A stretch of DNA of 14,784 nt from Chloroflexia bacterium (GTDB taxonomy: Bacteria; Chloroflexota; Chloroflexia; QHBQ01; JADMIH01): NCBI GenBank assembly GCA_025927935.1, contig JAICKM010000083.1, forward strand, positions 1 to 14,784, in the 5' to 3' direction. Made by a program: the position numbers and the translations under genes. Positions 1-6,725 of this stretch are shown here, in pieces; the first letter of the stretch is position 1; each line of letters starts with the position of its first letter. Under the pieces are notes generated by a model. It made no database searches, had not been told where the DNA came from, and worked only from the letters and a program-made list of their open reading frames with translations.

Positions 1-409
1 CGAAGGGCCGCGACAGCACGTTCTCGTTAATGAGATAATGGCCCTGCGCGACGAGGCGCGTAATTTGCAGCAACTGGTCGGGGCTGATGTCCTTGGGCGA
101 ATAGGCGGCGGCGCCGACCTTAATAGCGTTGAACAACTGCTCGTCGTCCTCGTAGACGGTGAGGATGATGATCGCGGTCTGGGTCAGGCGGCGGCGCACG
201 ACGCGGGCCACCTCCAGGCCGTTGAGGCCGGGCAGGTTGATGTCCACGAGCATCACGTCGGGGTTCAGTTGCTCGGCGACCTGGATGGCTTTCTGCCCAT
301 CGGCGGCCTCGCCCACCACCTCGAACTCGCCCGAGGCTTCGAGCGTGTAGCGGACCCCATGGCGAAAAATGGGATGATCATCGACAATCAGGACGCGGGA
401 TCGGTCCAT
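1..409 (-). CDS. NarL/DegU-type response regulator, receiver domain only (partial, runs off window start)
   Basis: The first 136 residues of a response regulator are visible; the DNA-binding part lies outside the window. The start reads MDRSRVLIVDDHPIFRHG, a typical NarL/FixJ-class receiver opening. The acidic pocket is D10/D11, the predicted phospho-acceptor is D56 (VDINLPG), the switch Thr is T84 (LTVYED) and the conserved Lys is K106. The H-P-I-F/R-x-G signature after the DD pair and the low-complexity linker to come suggest a LuxR-type HTH output, which is inference from the family. The ATG follows an AGGAGG ribosome site 9 nt upstream, located inside the end of the kinase gene. Only 5 nt separate it from the kinase stop, so the two are co-transcribed and almost certainly partners. 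It probably takes phosphate from the DegS-like kinase and controls transcription. Confidence 0.93.
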   Translation of the reverse strand, partial: MDRSRVLIVDDHPIFRHGVRYTLEASGEFEVVGEAADGQKAIQVAEQLNPDVMLVDINLPGLNGLEVARVVRRRLTQTAIIILTVYEDDEQLFNAIKVGAAAYSPKDISPDQLLQITRLVAQGHYLINENVLSRPF

Positions 410-414
410 AGCTC

Positions 415-1587
415 TTAACCTCCTGGGCTGGGTGGGGCTGGGCCGGGCAGGCCCGGCGCCGGATCGGCATCCGGCAGGGGAATGGTCAGGGTCAGCCGGG
501 TGCCGCGGCCGGCGGCGCTCGTCACTTCCAGGCTGCCACCGGCAATGGCGGCGCGCTCACGCATGCTCACCAGCCCGGACCCGATCTCCGGACGGCCCTG
601 GGCGGGGGCGGGCGTAAAGCCGCGCCCGTCGTCGGCCACCGTAATGACACATCCGCCGGGCCGCCGCGCCACTTCTACCTCGACGCGGGCGGCACCCGCG
701 TGTTTCTGGATATTGTGCAAGGCTTCTTGCACCACGCGAAAGACGACGAGTTCCTGGTCCGGGTCGAGTTCCAGCGTTTCGGGCAAGCTCGCCTGGACCT
801 CCAGTTCGGTATGCTCCCGATACTCGCCGATCATGCGTTGGAGCGTGCCCACCAGCCCGACCTCCTTGAGCGAGGCGGGGCGCAGGTTAAAGATGAACCG
901 CCGCACATCGCGCAGGCTCTCGCGCACCGAGGCGCGGGTTAGCGCCAGTTCGCGGGCCGCTTCGTCGGGACGCGCGGCCATGATCCCTTCCAGGAACTGC
1001 AAGCGCAGCAGCGTATTGGTCAGCGCCTGGGCGGGGCCGTCATGGATCTCGCGGGCCAGGCGCGACCGCTCGGCCTCCTGGCCCTGGATCAGCTGCGCGC
1101 GCAGCAACACGTCCCAGGGGTCGCTCTCATCCGCCCCGTCGGCGGGCGCGTTGATGCGCTGCACGCTGACCTCGATCTGGCGCACCAGCCAGCCAATGCG
1201 GCTGGAGAGGTGTTCGAGCCGGTGCTGCGCGCTGCTCAGCCCGGCCTGCCGCTCGCGCAGTTCGTGTTGTTGCGCCTCTAACCGGGCACGCCGGGCCGTG
1301 ATTTCCGCCGACTCAGGCGCCTCGCTCAGATAGCGGATGCGGTAGTTTACTTCGTCCAGGAATTGCGCCAACTGTTGCTGCTCGACAATCGCCAACCGCA
1401 AGCGGCCCTCGGCATCCTGGCGGAGCCGGCGCAGGGCCACCAGCTGCTTGCCGGCGATGCGGCCAACAGCGTCATAGAGATCTTGTACATCGCCGTCGCT
1501 CAGCCCGGCGAAAAGGGGCGCGGCGCCGCCCGGAGCGGGCTGTGGGTCAAGATCGCCCGCCGGCTTCCCCTGCTGGGTGCTGGTCAC
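415..1587 (-). CDS. DegS-like soluble sensor histidine kinase (HisKA_3 + HATPase_c)
   Basis: Cytoplasmic histidine kinase of about 390 residues with no membrane segment or signal peptide. Residues 40-150 are charged, Leu/Gln/Arg-rich and predicted coiled coil, as in DegS of Firmicutes. The dimerisation/phospho-acceptor region carries EIHDGPAQAL with His about 183, the HisKA_3 signature. The ATPase domain has the N-box EALHNIQKHA (about 289-298), the G1 box DDGRGF (320-325) and GSGLVSMRERA. A Pro/Gly-rich tail ends the protein. The start is ambiguous. An in-frame TTG (1590) and GTG (1587) are adjacent; AGGAG lies 4 nt before the first and 7 nt before the second, so GTG is preferred here. It is the first gene of an operon with the NarL-type regulator 5 nt downstream. 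It is expected to phosphorylate that regulator in response to an intracellular signal, which the sequence does not identify. Confidence 0.93.
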   Translation of the reverse strand: MTSTQQGKPAGDLDPQPAPGGAAPLFAGLSDGDVQDLYDAVGRIAGKQLVALRRLRQDAEGRLRLAIVEQQQLAQFLDEVNYRIRYLSEAPESAEITARRARLEAQQHELRERQAGLSSAQHRLEHLSSRIGWLVRQIEVSVQRINAPADGADESDPWDVLLRAQLIQGQEAERSRLAREIHDGPAQALTNTLLRLQFLEGIMAARPDEAARELALTRASVRESLRDVRRFIFNLRPASLKEVGLVGTLQRMIGEYREHTELEVQASLPETLELDPDQELVVFRVVQEALHNIQKHAGAARVEVEVARRPGGCVITVADDGRGFTPAPAQGRPEIGSGLVSMRERAAIAGGSLEVTSAAGRGTRLTLTIPLPDADPAPGLPGPAPPSPGG

Positions 1588-1629
1588 CAAGGATCTCCTT
1601 CGCGCATTAGCCCTGAGGTGCGTGGCCTC

Positions 1630-1659
1630 AGTATAACATCACGGTAGGGTAGAACGCAA
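1630..1659 (-). promoter_or_regulatory. Predicted sigma70-type promoter for the DegS-like kinase operon
   Basis: On the minus strand TTGCGT (1659-1654) and TATACT (1635-1630) are separated by 18 nt. Transcription would begin near 1623, about 35 nt before the kinase start. A 6-bp inverted repeat CTGAGG/CCTCAG (1613-1618 and 1626-1631) overlaps the -10 element and the start site and could be a small operator. Prediction by eye from consensus similarity. Confidence 0.6.
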
Positions 1660-1760
1660 GCCACTCCGCCGCCCCTTTGCCTCCCTCTCCGGCACGCCGC
1701 AGGCCCCCGCCCCGCTGCGAGGCAGGGGCCAGGGGGATTGGCCCACCGGTCGCATGGCTC

Positions 1761-1790
1761 TTGACTCCAACCGGCCTTCCGTGCTATAGT
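1761..1790 (+). promoter_or_regulatory. Predicted sigma70-type promoter of the metY leader transcript
   Basis: TTGACT (1761-1766) and TATAGT (1785-1790) are separated by 18 nt, giving a start site near 1797. This places a transcribed leader of about 330 nt upstream of metY, long enough to contain the leader peptide and the alternative hairpins described below. It diverges from the kinase promoter at 1630-1659. The stretch 1660-1760 between them shows no further recognisable signal. Confidence 0.7.
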
Positions 1791-1882
1791 CGGGACAATG
1801 CTTCCGCGGGGGAAGCAGGCGCGCCCCGCCGCCCGGCTAGCCGCCGAGGCGGGCGCGAGATACCTTGCAACAGGAGCAGGCG

Positions 1883-1981
1883 ATGCACACAGGTAGCAGC
1901 CGGATGACCACCCAGGGTCGTGAGGCCATGGCGGTCCTGGCGCGCGCCTGCGGCATGGGCATGGGGTGTTGTCCCGGATAG
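1883..1981 (+). CDS. Cys/Met-rich leader peptide (attenuator uORF of metY), 32 codons
   Basis: A short reading frame with ATG at 1883 and TAG at 1979-1981, encoding 32 residues. AGGAG (1872-1876) lies 6 nt before the ATG, as good a ribosome site as those of the large genes here. The C-terminal end reads CGMGMGCCPG: Cys codons 23, 29 and 30 and Met codons 25 and 27 are packed into eight codons just before the stop. Met codons 8 and 16 are further upstream. It is followed at once by two mutually exclusive hairpins and then by metY, whose product makes homocysteine for Met (or Cys) synthesis. The peptide probably has no function of its own; its translation speed over Cys and Met codons would report charged tRNA levels. 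Layout and codons are seen directly; the regulatory role is inference from the trp/his/cys leader-peptide paradigm. Confidence 0.82.
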   Translation: MHTGSSRMTTQGREAMAVLARACGMGMGCCPG

Positions 1982-2015
1982 ACGCGCCCTGACCTGCATT
2001 GGTGCCGGCGCGTCT
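1939..2015 (+). promoter_or_regulatory. Attenuator: competing pre-emptor and antiterminator pairings
   Basis: Segment 2 (1980-1988, core GACGCGCC) is the exact complement of segment 3 (2007-2015, core GGCGCGTC), a 9-bp antiterminator stem. Segment 3 is also the 5' arm of the downstream terminator, so the two cannot coexist. Segment 1 (1939-1944, GGCGCG), inside the leader reading frame just before the Cys/Met codons, can pair with 1983-1988 of segment 2. A ribosome stalled on Cys23/Met25/Met27 would cover segment 1 and leave segment 2 free to form the antiterminator. A ribosome that reaches the TAG at 1979-1981 would cover segment 2 and let the terminator form. Pairings are read from the sequence; no folding energies were computed. 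Confidence 0.78.
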
Positions 2016-2037
2016 CATTGGGAGATGCGCCGTTTTT
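2006..2037 (+). terminator. Intrinsic terminator of the metY attenuator
   Basis: An 11-bp stem (2006-2016 with 2022-2032, one G-U pair), a 5-nt loop and an immediate run of five T (2033-2037). It lies between the leader peptide and metY, roughly 95 nt before the metY start, so in the default state it would stop transcription before the gene. Its 5' arm is shared with the antiterminator stem. Confidence 0.85.
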
Positions 2038-2109
2038 GTTGTCCGCGCCGGGATCCCGCCGTGGGGTCCAGGCGTAGGGCGATGGTTTGTGACCGCCGCC
2101 GCAACCTGA

Positions 2110-3534
<1,425 letters not shown>

Positions 3535-3555
3535 AGTCGCCGGCCCGTTTGACAG

Positions 3556-3590
3556 ACAAAAGCGCCTCCCTGGTTGGGGGGCGCTTTTGT
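3556..3590. terminator. Bidirectional intrinsic terminator between metY and the convergent kinase
   Basis: A perfect 11-bp stem (3556-3566 with 3580-3590, ACAAAAGCGCC and its complement) extended by four further pairs including a G-T wobble, with loop TGGTT. The A-run on one side and the T-run on the other serve both directions. It separates the convergent transcripts of metY (+) and the membrane kinase (-). Confidence 0.88.
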
Positions 3591-3637
3591 ATTGCAAGAA
3601 CCTATTGGGGCCGGACACGCTAAAGACCAACGAGTAC

Positions 3638-3655
3638 GGCGCGATTTATCGCGCC
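3638..3655. repeat. REP-like palindrome, copy 1 (GGCGCGATTTATCGCGCC)
   Basis: A perfect 18-nt palindrome in the intergenic space downstream of two convergent genes, followed by ACTAC. Two close relatives occur at 13694-13711 and 13774-13791, both also in an intergenic space downstream of convergent genes. The shared core is GGCRC-GATWWATC-GYGCC. It has no T-run, so it is not a standard terminator. Confidence 0.75.
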
Positions 3656-3673
3656 ACTACGCATAAGCTGAGG

Positions 3674-3708
3674 GCTGCTCGCTGAGAGCTACTCAGGCGG
3701 CGAGCAGC
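3674..3708. other. Hairpin overlapping the stop codon of the membrane kinase gene
   Basis: GCTGCTCGC (3674-3682) and GCGAGCAGC (3700-3708) form a 9-bp stem, with an inner CTGAG/CTCAG pairing (3682-3686 with 3692-3696). It includes the TGA of the minus-strand kinase (3693-3695). There is no T-run on either side. It may protect the mRNA end or assist termination, but could be incidental. Confidence 0.4.
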
Positions 3709-5471
3709 GGCACCGTCAGGGTGATGGTGGTGCCGCGCCCGCGCACTGAGGTGATGCCGATGTCGCCGTTGACCGCGGCAGCCCGTTCGCGCATATTCAG
3801 CAGGCCATACGAGCCGCGCTTGGTGGCCTGGTCTTGTTGCAGGCTTACGTCGAAGCCCTGCCCGTCGTCCTGGATCACGATAATCAGCTTGTTGCTGATG
3901 CGGCGCAGGCTGACCCAGATGTTGCGGGCGCGGGCGTGCTTCTTGGCGTTGTTGATCGACTCCTGCACGATGTTGAAGACAGTGTTTTCGGCGGCGGGCG
4001 CCAGGCGCAGGTCGAACTCCTCGCCCTGGAAGTGCACACGCGGCAGATCGGTGGATGGGAAGCGGCTCACATACTGGCTCAGCGCCGTGACCAGGCCGCT
4101 GCTCTCCAGGATCACCGGGCGCAACTCGAACAGCAGCGTGCGCACATCCTGGTTCGCCTTGCGGGCCATGTCGGCCAGTTCGTCGAGCTCGCCGGGCACG
4201 CGGTCGGGCGCGCTGGCGAGCAGTTTCTTGATGAACTCGGCGTTCATGGCGATGGCTGCGAGGGTCTGGGCCGGACCGTCGTGGAGGTCGCGGGCCAGTT
4301 GGCGGCGCACCTCGTCCTCCTTGCCCAGCAGCCGGTCGCGCTCCTCGCGCAGCGCCTGGTAGAGCTGGGCGTTTTGCAGCGCAATGATGGCGTTGTTGCC
4401 GAGCGCGCTCAGCAGTTCCAACTGGTCTTCGTCGTACTTGCCCTTCTCGACCGCCGTGACGACGACCCCATAGAGTTCGAAGCGGGAGCGCAGCGGCAGG
4501 ATGAGCGCGCTGCTGAAGTTCGCCAGCCGCGGCCAGCAGGCGATCAACTCGTCTTCGTGGCCCAGGTCGTTGACGATGACCGGGGTGCCGCTGGCGGCGG
4601 CGCGGCCCAGCCGCCCGGTGCGCGCGTCAAGCTTGCGGTCCACTTCGTCCTTGCCCAGACCGTATGACCCGGAGACGTAGAACAGGTTGGTGCCTTGCTC
4701 GATCAGCAGCACCATGCCCACGTCGAACGGCAGCACGCGCACGAATTCCTCGAAGATGGCGCGCAAGACGCTTTCATAGTTGAGCGTGGCGCTTAGCGTA
4801 TAGGTGACGTGGTAGATGCCCTTGGCCCGGCGCAGCGCCAGGTGATAGCGGTCCAGCGCGCGCTTTTCGCCCTGCCGGGCATCGCGGGCGTGCTTGCGCA
4901 CCCATTGCGCGTTGCCCCCCGCGATCAGGCTCACCCAGACCAGCCCCAGGATGGTGTACAGGCCGAACAGGACCGCCTGGCTCGACTGAGGCAGGACGGT
5001 TAGCTCGTGGGCCGGCGGCCAGAGGGGGATCAGGTGCAGCCCGAACAGCATCCCTGCCAGCAACCCCGCCCAGATGTTGCGTAAGATGCCGATGGCAAAC
5101 AGCGGCGGCACGACGAGGATGGCCGTGGCCCCGCCCGTTGCCAGCGATAGCGCGATCAAGATGAGCAGGTCGAACAAGAGGCCCGCGTCCACCAGCCAGT
5201 AGGACTGGCGGGGCAGCAAATAGCTGGTCAGAAAGACCAGGGCCGCGCCGAGCACATAGAGCACGATGAGCGTGGCCGGCACGGGGTCCTGCCAGGGCAG
5301 AGGCCGCGCGCCCACCTGGGCCAGCGCACCGAGCGTGGCGACCGCGGCCCCCGCGATCAGCCAGCGCAGCAGCGTCAGCAGCCCGTTTAGCAGAACCGGG
5401 CTGCCCTCCTCGATCAGGTCCGAGGACACATTATCTAGATTGTTATAATCGGAAGAAACTCGCTTCAGCAC
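3693..5471 (-). CDS. Membrane-anchored GAF sensor histidine kinase (HisKA_3 class)
   Basis: A 592-residue sensor kinase. Residues 27-185 hold about six hydrophobic segments with very short loops, an integral membrane module rather than an extracytoplasmic sensor. A charged stretch (about 190-225) links to a GAF domain (about 228-370), then a short coiled coil leads to RDLHDGPAQTL with His397, the HisKA_3 phospho-acceptor. The ATPase domain has the N-box VQESINNAKKHA (about 502-513), DDGQGF (535-540) and GSYGLLNMRERA. All catalytic motifs are intact. This class normally phosphorylates NarL-type regulators, yet the divergent neighbour is OmpR-type, so its partner is probably elsewhere. The NarL-type gene at 1-409 is nearest but already paired. 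The start (GTG at 5471) has no clear ribosome site; an in-frame GTG 14 codons later is an alternative, also without one. The signal sensed is unknown. Confidence 0.92.
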   Translation of the reverse strand: MLKRVSSDYNNLDNVSSDLIEEGSPVLLNGLLTLLRWLIAGAAVATLGALAQVGARPLPWQDPVPATLIVLYVLGAALVFLTSYLLPRQSYWLVDAGLLFDLLILIALSLATGGATAILVVPPLFAIGILRNIWAGLLAGMLFGLHLIPLWPPAHELTVLPQSSQAVLFGLYTILGLVWVSLIAGGNAQWVRKHARDARQGEKRALDRYHLALRRAKGIYHVTYTLSATLNYESVLRAIFEEFVRVLPFDVGMVLLIEQGTNLFYVSGSYGLGKDEVDRKLDARTGRLGRAAASGTPVIVNDLGHEDELIACWPRLANFSSALILPLRSRFELYGVVVTAVEKGKYDEDQLELLSALGNNAIIALQNAQLYQALREERDRLLGKEDEVRRQLARDLHDGPAQTLAAIAMNAEFIKKLLASAPDRVPGELDELADMARKANQDVRTLLFELRPVILESSGLVTALSQYVSRFPSTDLPRVHFQGEEFDLRLAPAAENTVFNIVQESINNAKKHARARNIWVSLRRISNKLIIVIQDDGQGFDVSLQQDQATKRGSYGLLNMRERAAAVNGDIGITSVRGRGTTITLTVPLLAA

Positions 5472-5629
5472 TATTTCGATCCACGCTGATTCCGGGGTGG
5501 CCGGCGGGAGGCGCCGGTGGCCGGCTGCTCATTGCGCCCCATCTCAGGTTCGGTGCCGGGTGTTGCTTACTGTCAGGGCTTGGTTCTGGTTTCGGGATGC
5601 CGGAGAACGTCGATTTACTTCCCATGTTC

Positions 5630-5658
5630 ATTGTACCAGCACTTTTGCCCGCGCGCAA
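5630..5658 (-). promoter_or_regulatory. Predicted promoter for the membrane GAF kinase
   Basis: On the minus strand TTGCGC (5658-5653) and TACAAT (5635-5630) are separated by 17 nt. The predicted start near 5623 leaves a 5' leader of about 150 nt before the kinase. That leader contains a 62-codon frame (5631-5443) that resembles nothing recognisable and is not annotated as a gene. Confidence 0.5.
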
Positions 5659-5670
5659 GCAGCCACCCCC

Positions 5671-5693
5671 GGTCCTGGTACTATAACAGGACC
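5671..5693. promoter_or_regulatory. Perfect inverted repeat GGTCCTG-N9-CAGGACC, candidate operator
   Basis: Two exact 7-nt arms (5671-5677 and 5687-5693) with a 9-nt AT-rich spacer. It sits nearly midway between the -35 boxes of the two divergent promoters (5653-5658 on minus, 5716-5721 on plus), a typical place for a dimeric regulator controlling both genes. Binding protein unknown; function is inference. Confidence 0.45.
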
Positions 5694-5715
5694 AATATGC
5701 TACCATGCTGGCCCC

Positions 5716-5745
5716 TTGGCCTGGCTGTCGTGCCTGCGCTATAAT
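5716..5745 (+). promoter_or_regulatory. Predicted promoter for the OmpR-type regulator
   Basis: TTGGCC (5716-5721) and a perfect TATAAT (5740-5745) are separated by 18 nt. The start site would fall near 5752, right at the AGGAGG ribosome site (5751-5756), so the transcript would have a very short leader of about 15 nt. Confidence 0.65.
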
Positions 5746-5766
5746 CAGGCAGGAGGCAATGCAGCC

Positions 5767-6462
5767 GTGAGCGAGAAGACGATCCTGGTGGTGGACGACG
5801 AGCGCCATATTGTCGATCTGGTGAAATTGTACCTGGAGGCCGACGGCTTTCGGGTGGAGCCGGCCTACGACGGCAACGCGGCGCTGCGCCTGGCCCGCAC
5901 GCTGCGCCCGGCGCTGATCGTGCTGGACCTGATGCTGCCCGGCCTCGACGGGGTCGAGGTGTGCCGCACCCTGCGCCGCGAGAGCGACGTGCCGATCCTG
6001 ATGCTGACCGCCCGCGCCGACGATGTGGATAAGATCGTCGGGCTGGAACTGGGCGCCGACGATTATCTGGCGAAACCGTTTAATCCGCGCGAATTGCAGG
6101 CGCGGGTCAAAGCCATTCTGCGCCGGACGGCGAGTCCCGCGCCGGTGGCCGCGGCGGCGATTGTGCTGGGCAACACGGTCATCGACCCGGCGCGCCGCGA
6201 GGTGACGATTGCCGGGGCGCCGGTGGAGTTGCGCAGCAAGGAGTTCGACCTGCTTAAGATGTTCGCGCAATACCCTGGCCTGGTGCTCGACCGCGAGCGG
6301 CTGCTCAACCAGGTCTGGGGCTATGACTACTTCGGCACCACGCGCACGGTTGATGTGCATATCGCCCACCTGCGCGAGCGCCTGATCGAGTCCACGCTGG
6401 AGATCCAGACCGTGCGCGGCTCCGGCTACAAACTGGTGGTGCTCGGCGAAGCCGAGTGCTGA
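5767..6462 (+). CDS. OmpR/PhoB-family winged-helix response regulator
   Basis: A full-length regulator of 231 residues. The receiver (about 4-118) has VVDDE with D10/D11, phospho-acceptor D54 in VLDLMLPGLDG, switch T81 and K103 (AKPF). The DNA-binding winged helix (about 135-226) shows ELRSKEFDLLKMF, the recognition region TTRTVDVHIAHLRERL and the wing VRGSGYKLV. GTG (5767) was chosen because AGGAGG lies 10 nt upstream and the next residues are the canonical receiver start. The HAMP kinase at 6726 is the probable partner: same strand, matching class, though separated by 263 nt with repeats and its own promoter. That promoter carries 11-bp-spaced heptamers of the type this family binds, suggesting control of its own kinase. 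The resemblance to PhoB/PhoP/RegX3 is at family level only; no phosphate genes are in the window. Confidence 0.94.
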   Translation: MSEKTILVVDDERHIVDLVKLYLEADGFRVEPAYDGNAALRLARTLRPALIVLDLMLPGLDGVEVCRTLRRESDVPILMLTARADDVDKIVGLELGADDYLAKPFNPRELQARVKAILRRTASPAPVAAAAIVLGNTVIDPARREVTIAGAPVELRSKEFDLLKMFAQYPGLVLDRERLLNQVWGYDYFGTTRTVDVHIAHLRERLIESTLEIQTVRGSGYKLVVLGEAEC

Positions 6463-6509
6463 GTGCTGAGGACGACGAGTGGTCAGTGGTCGGTGGTCAG
6501 TACTCAGTA
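6454..6509. repeat. Short repeat-rich element with inverted ends overlapping the regulator stop
   Basis: GAGTGCT occurs twice in tandem (6454-6467) and supplies the last Cys codon and the TGA of the regulator. It is followed by three near-identical TGGTCRG units (about 6481-6500). The outer arms 6457-6468 and 6498-6509 are inverted repeats, 10 of 12 matching, with the two differences readable as G-U pairs in RNA. It resembles simple intergenic repeats rather than a coding unit. Confidence 0.5.
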
Positions 6510-6520
6510 ACGTGACGAAT

Positions 6521-6594
6521 TGTCACGCTGAGCAGGGCGAAGAGTCTCGTGGCGGGGCGCGGAGACGAGATGCTGAGCGCAGCGCAGCATGACA
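6521..6594. repeat. 74-bp MITE-like intergenic element with TGTCA...TGACA ends
   Basis: The element opens with TGTCACGCTGAGC and closes with the reverse complement of TGTCATGCTGCGC, imperfect terminal inverted repeats (11 of 13). Inside, GTCTCGT and ACGAGAT form a second inverted pair. From memory, short elements with TGTCA and GCTGAGCGCAGCG-like stretches are common between genes in Chloroflexota and some other environmental bacteria; this could not be checked. No coding capacity. Confidence 0.6.
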
Positions 6595-6607
6595 CGCGGT
6601 TGGTGGA

Positions 6608-6662
6608 TTTTACCGAAAGTTTACCTGGCGCTAATCGGGGGCTAATGTGGGGCGGCTATAAT
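6608..6662 (+). promoter_or_regulatory. Activator-type promoter with four heptamers at 11-bp spacing upstream of the HAMP kinase
   Basis: Heptamers TTTTACC (6608-6614), GTTTACC (6619-6625), GCTAATC (6630-6636) and GCTAATG (6641-6647) are each exactly 11 nt apart, so all face the same side of the helix. A perfect TATAAT follows at 6657-6662, with no recognisable -35 box 17 nt before it. Tandem direct repeats replacing the -35 are the hallmark of PhoB/OmpR-type activation, and GTTTACC is close to the GTTCACC unit of actinobacterial PhoP boxes. The upstream OmpR-type regulator is the obvious candidate binder. Spacing is seen; the binder is inferred. Confidence 0.65.
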
Positions 6663-6725
6663 GGGGGCAGCGCGGCGCGGGTTCCGCAAACGCGGGCCGG
6701 GCCGGCGCACGTGTAAGGATACGCC

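Noticed and set aside
5443..5631. Possible 62-codon gene in the leader of the membrane kinase (ATG 5631, minus strand)
   Set aside because: Pro/Ser-rich without motifs, no ribosome site, start almost at the predicted transcription start, and no enriched control codons that would suggest a leader peptide.
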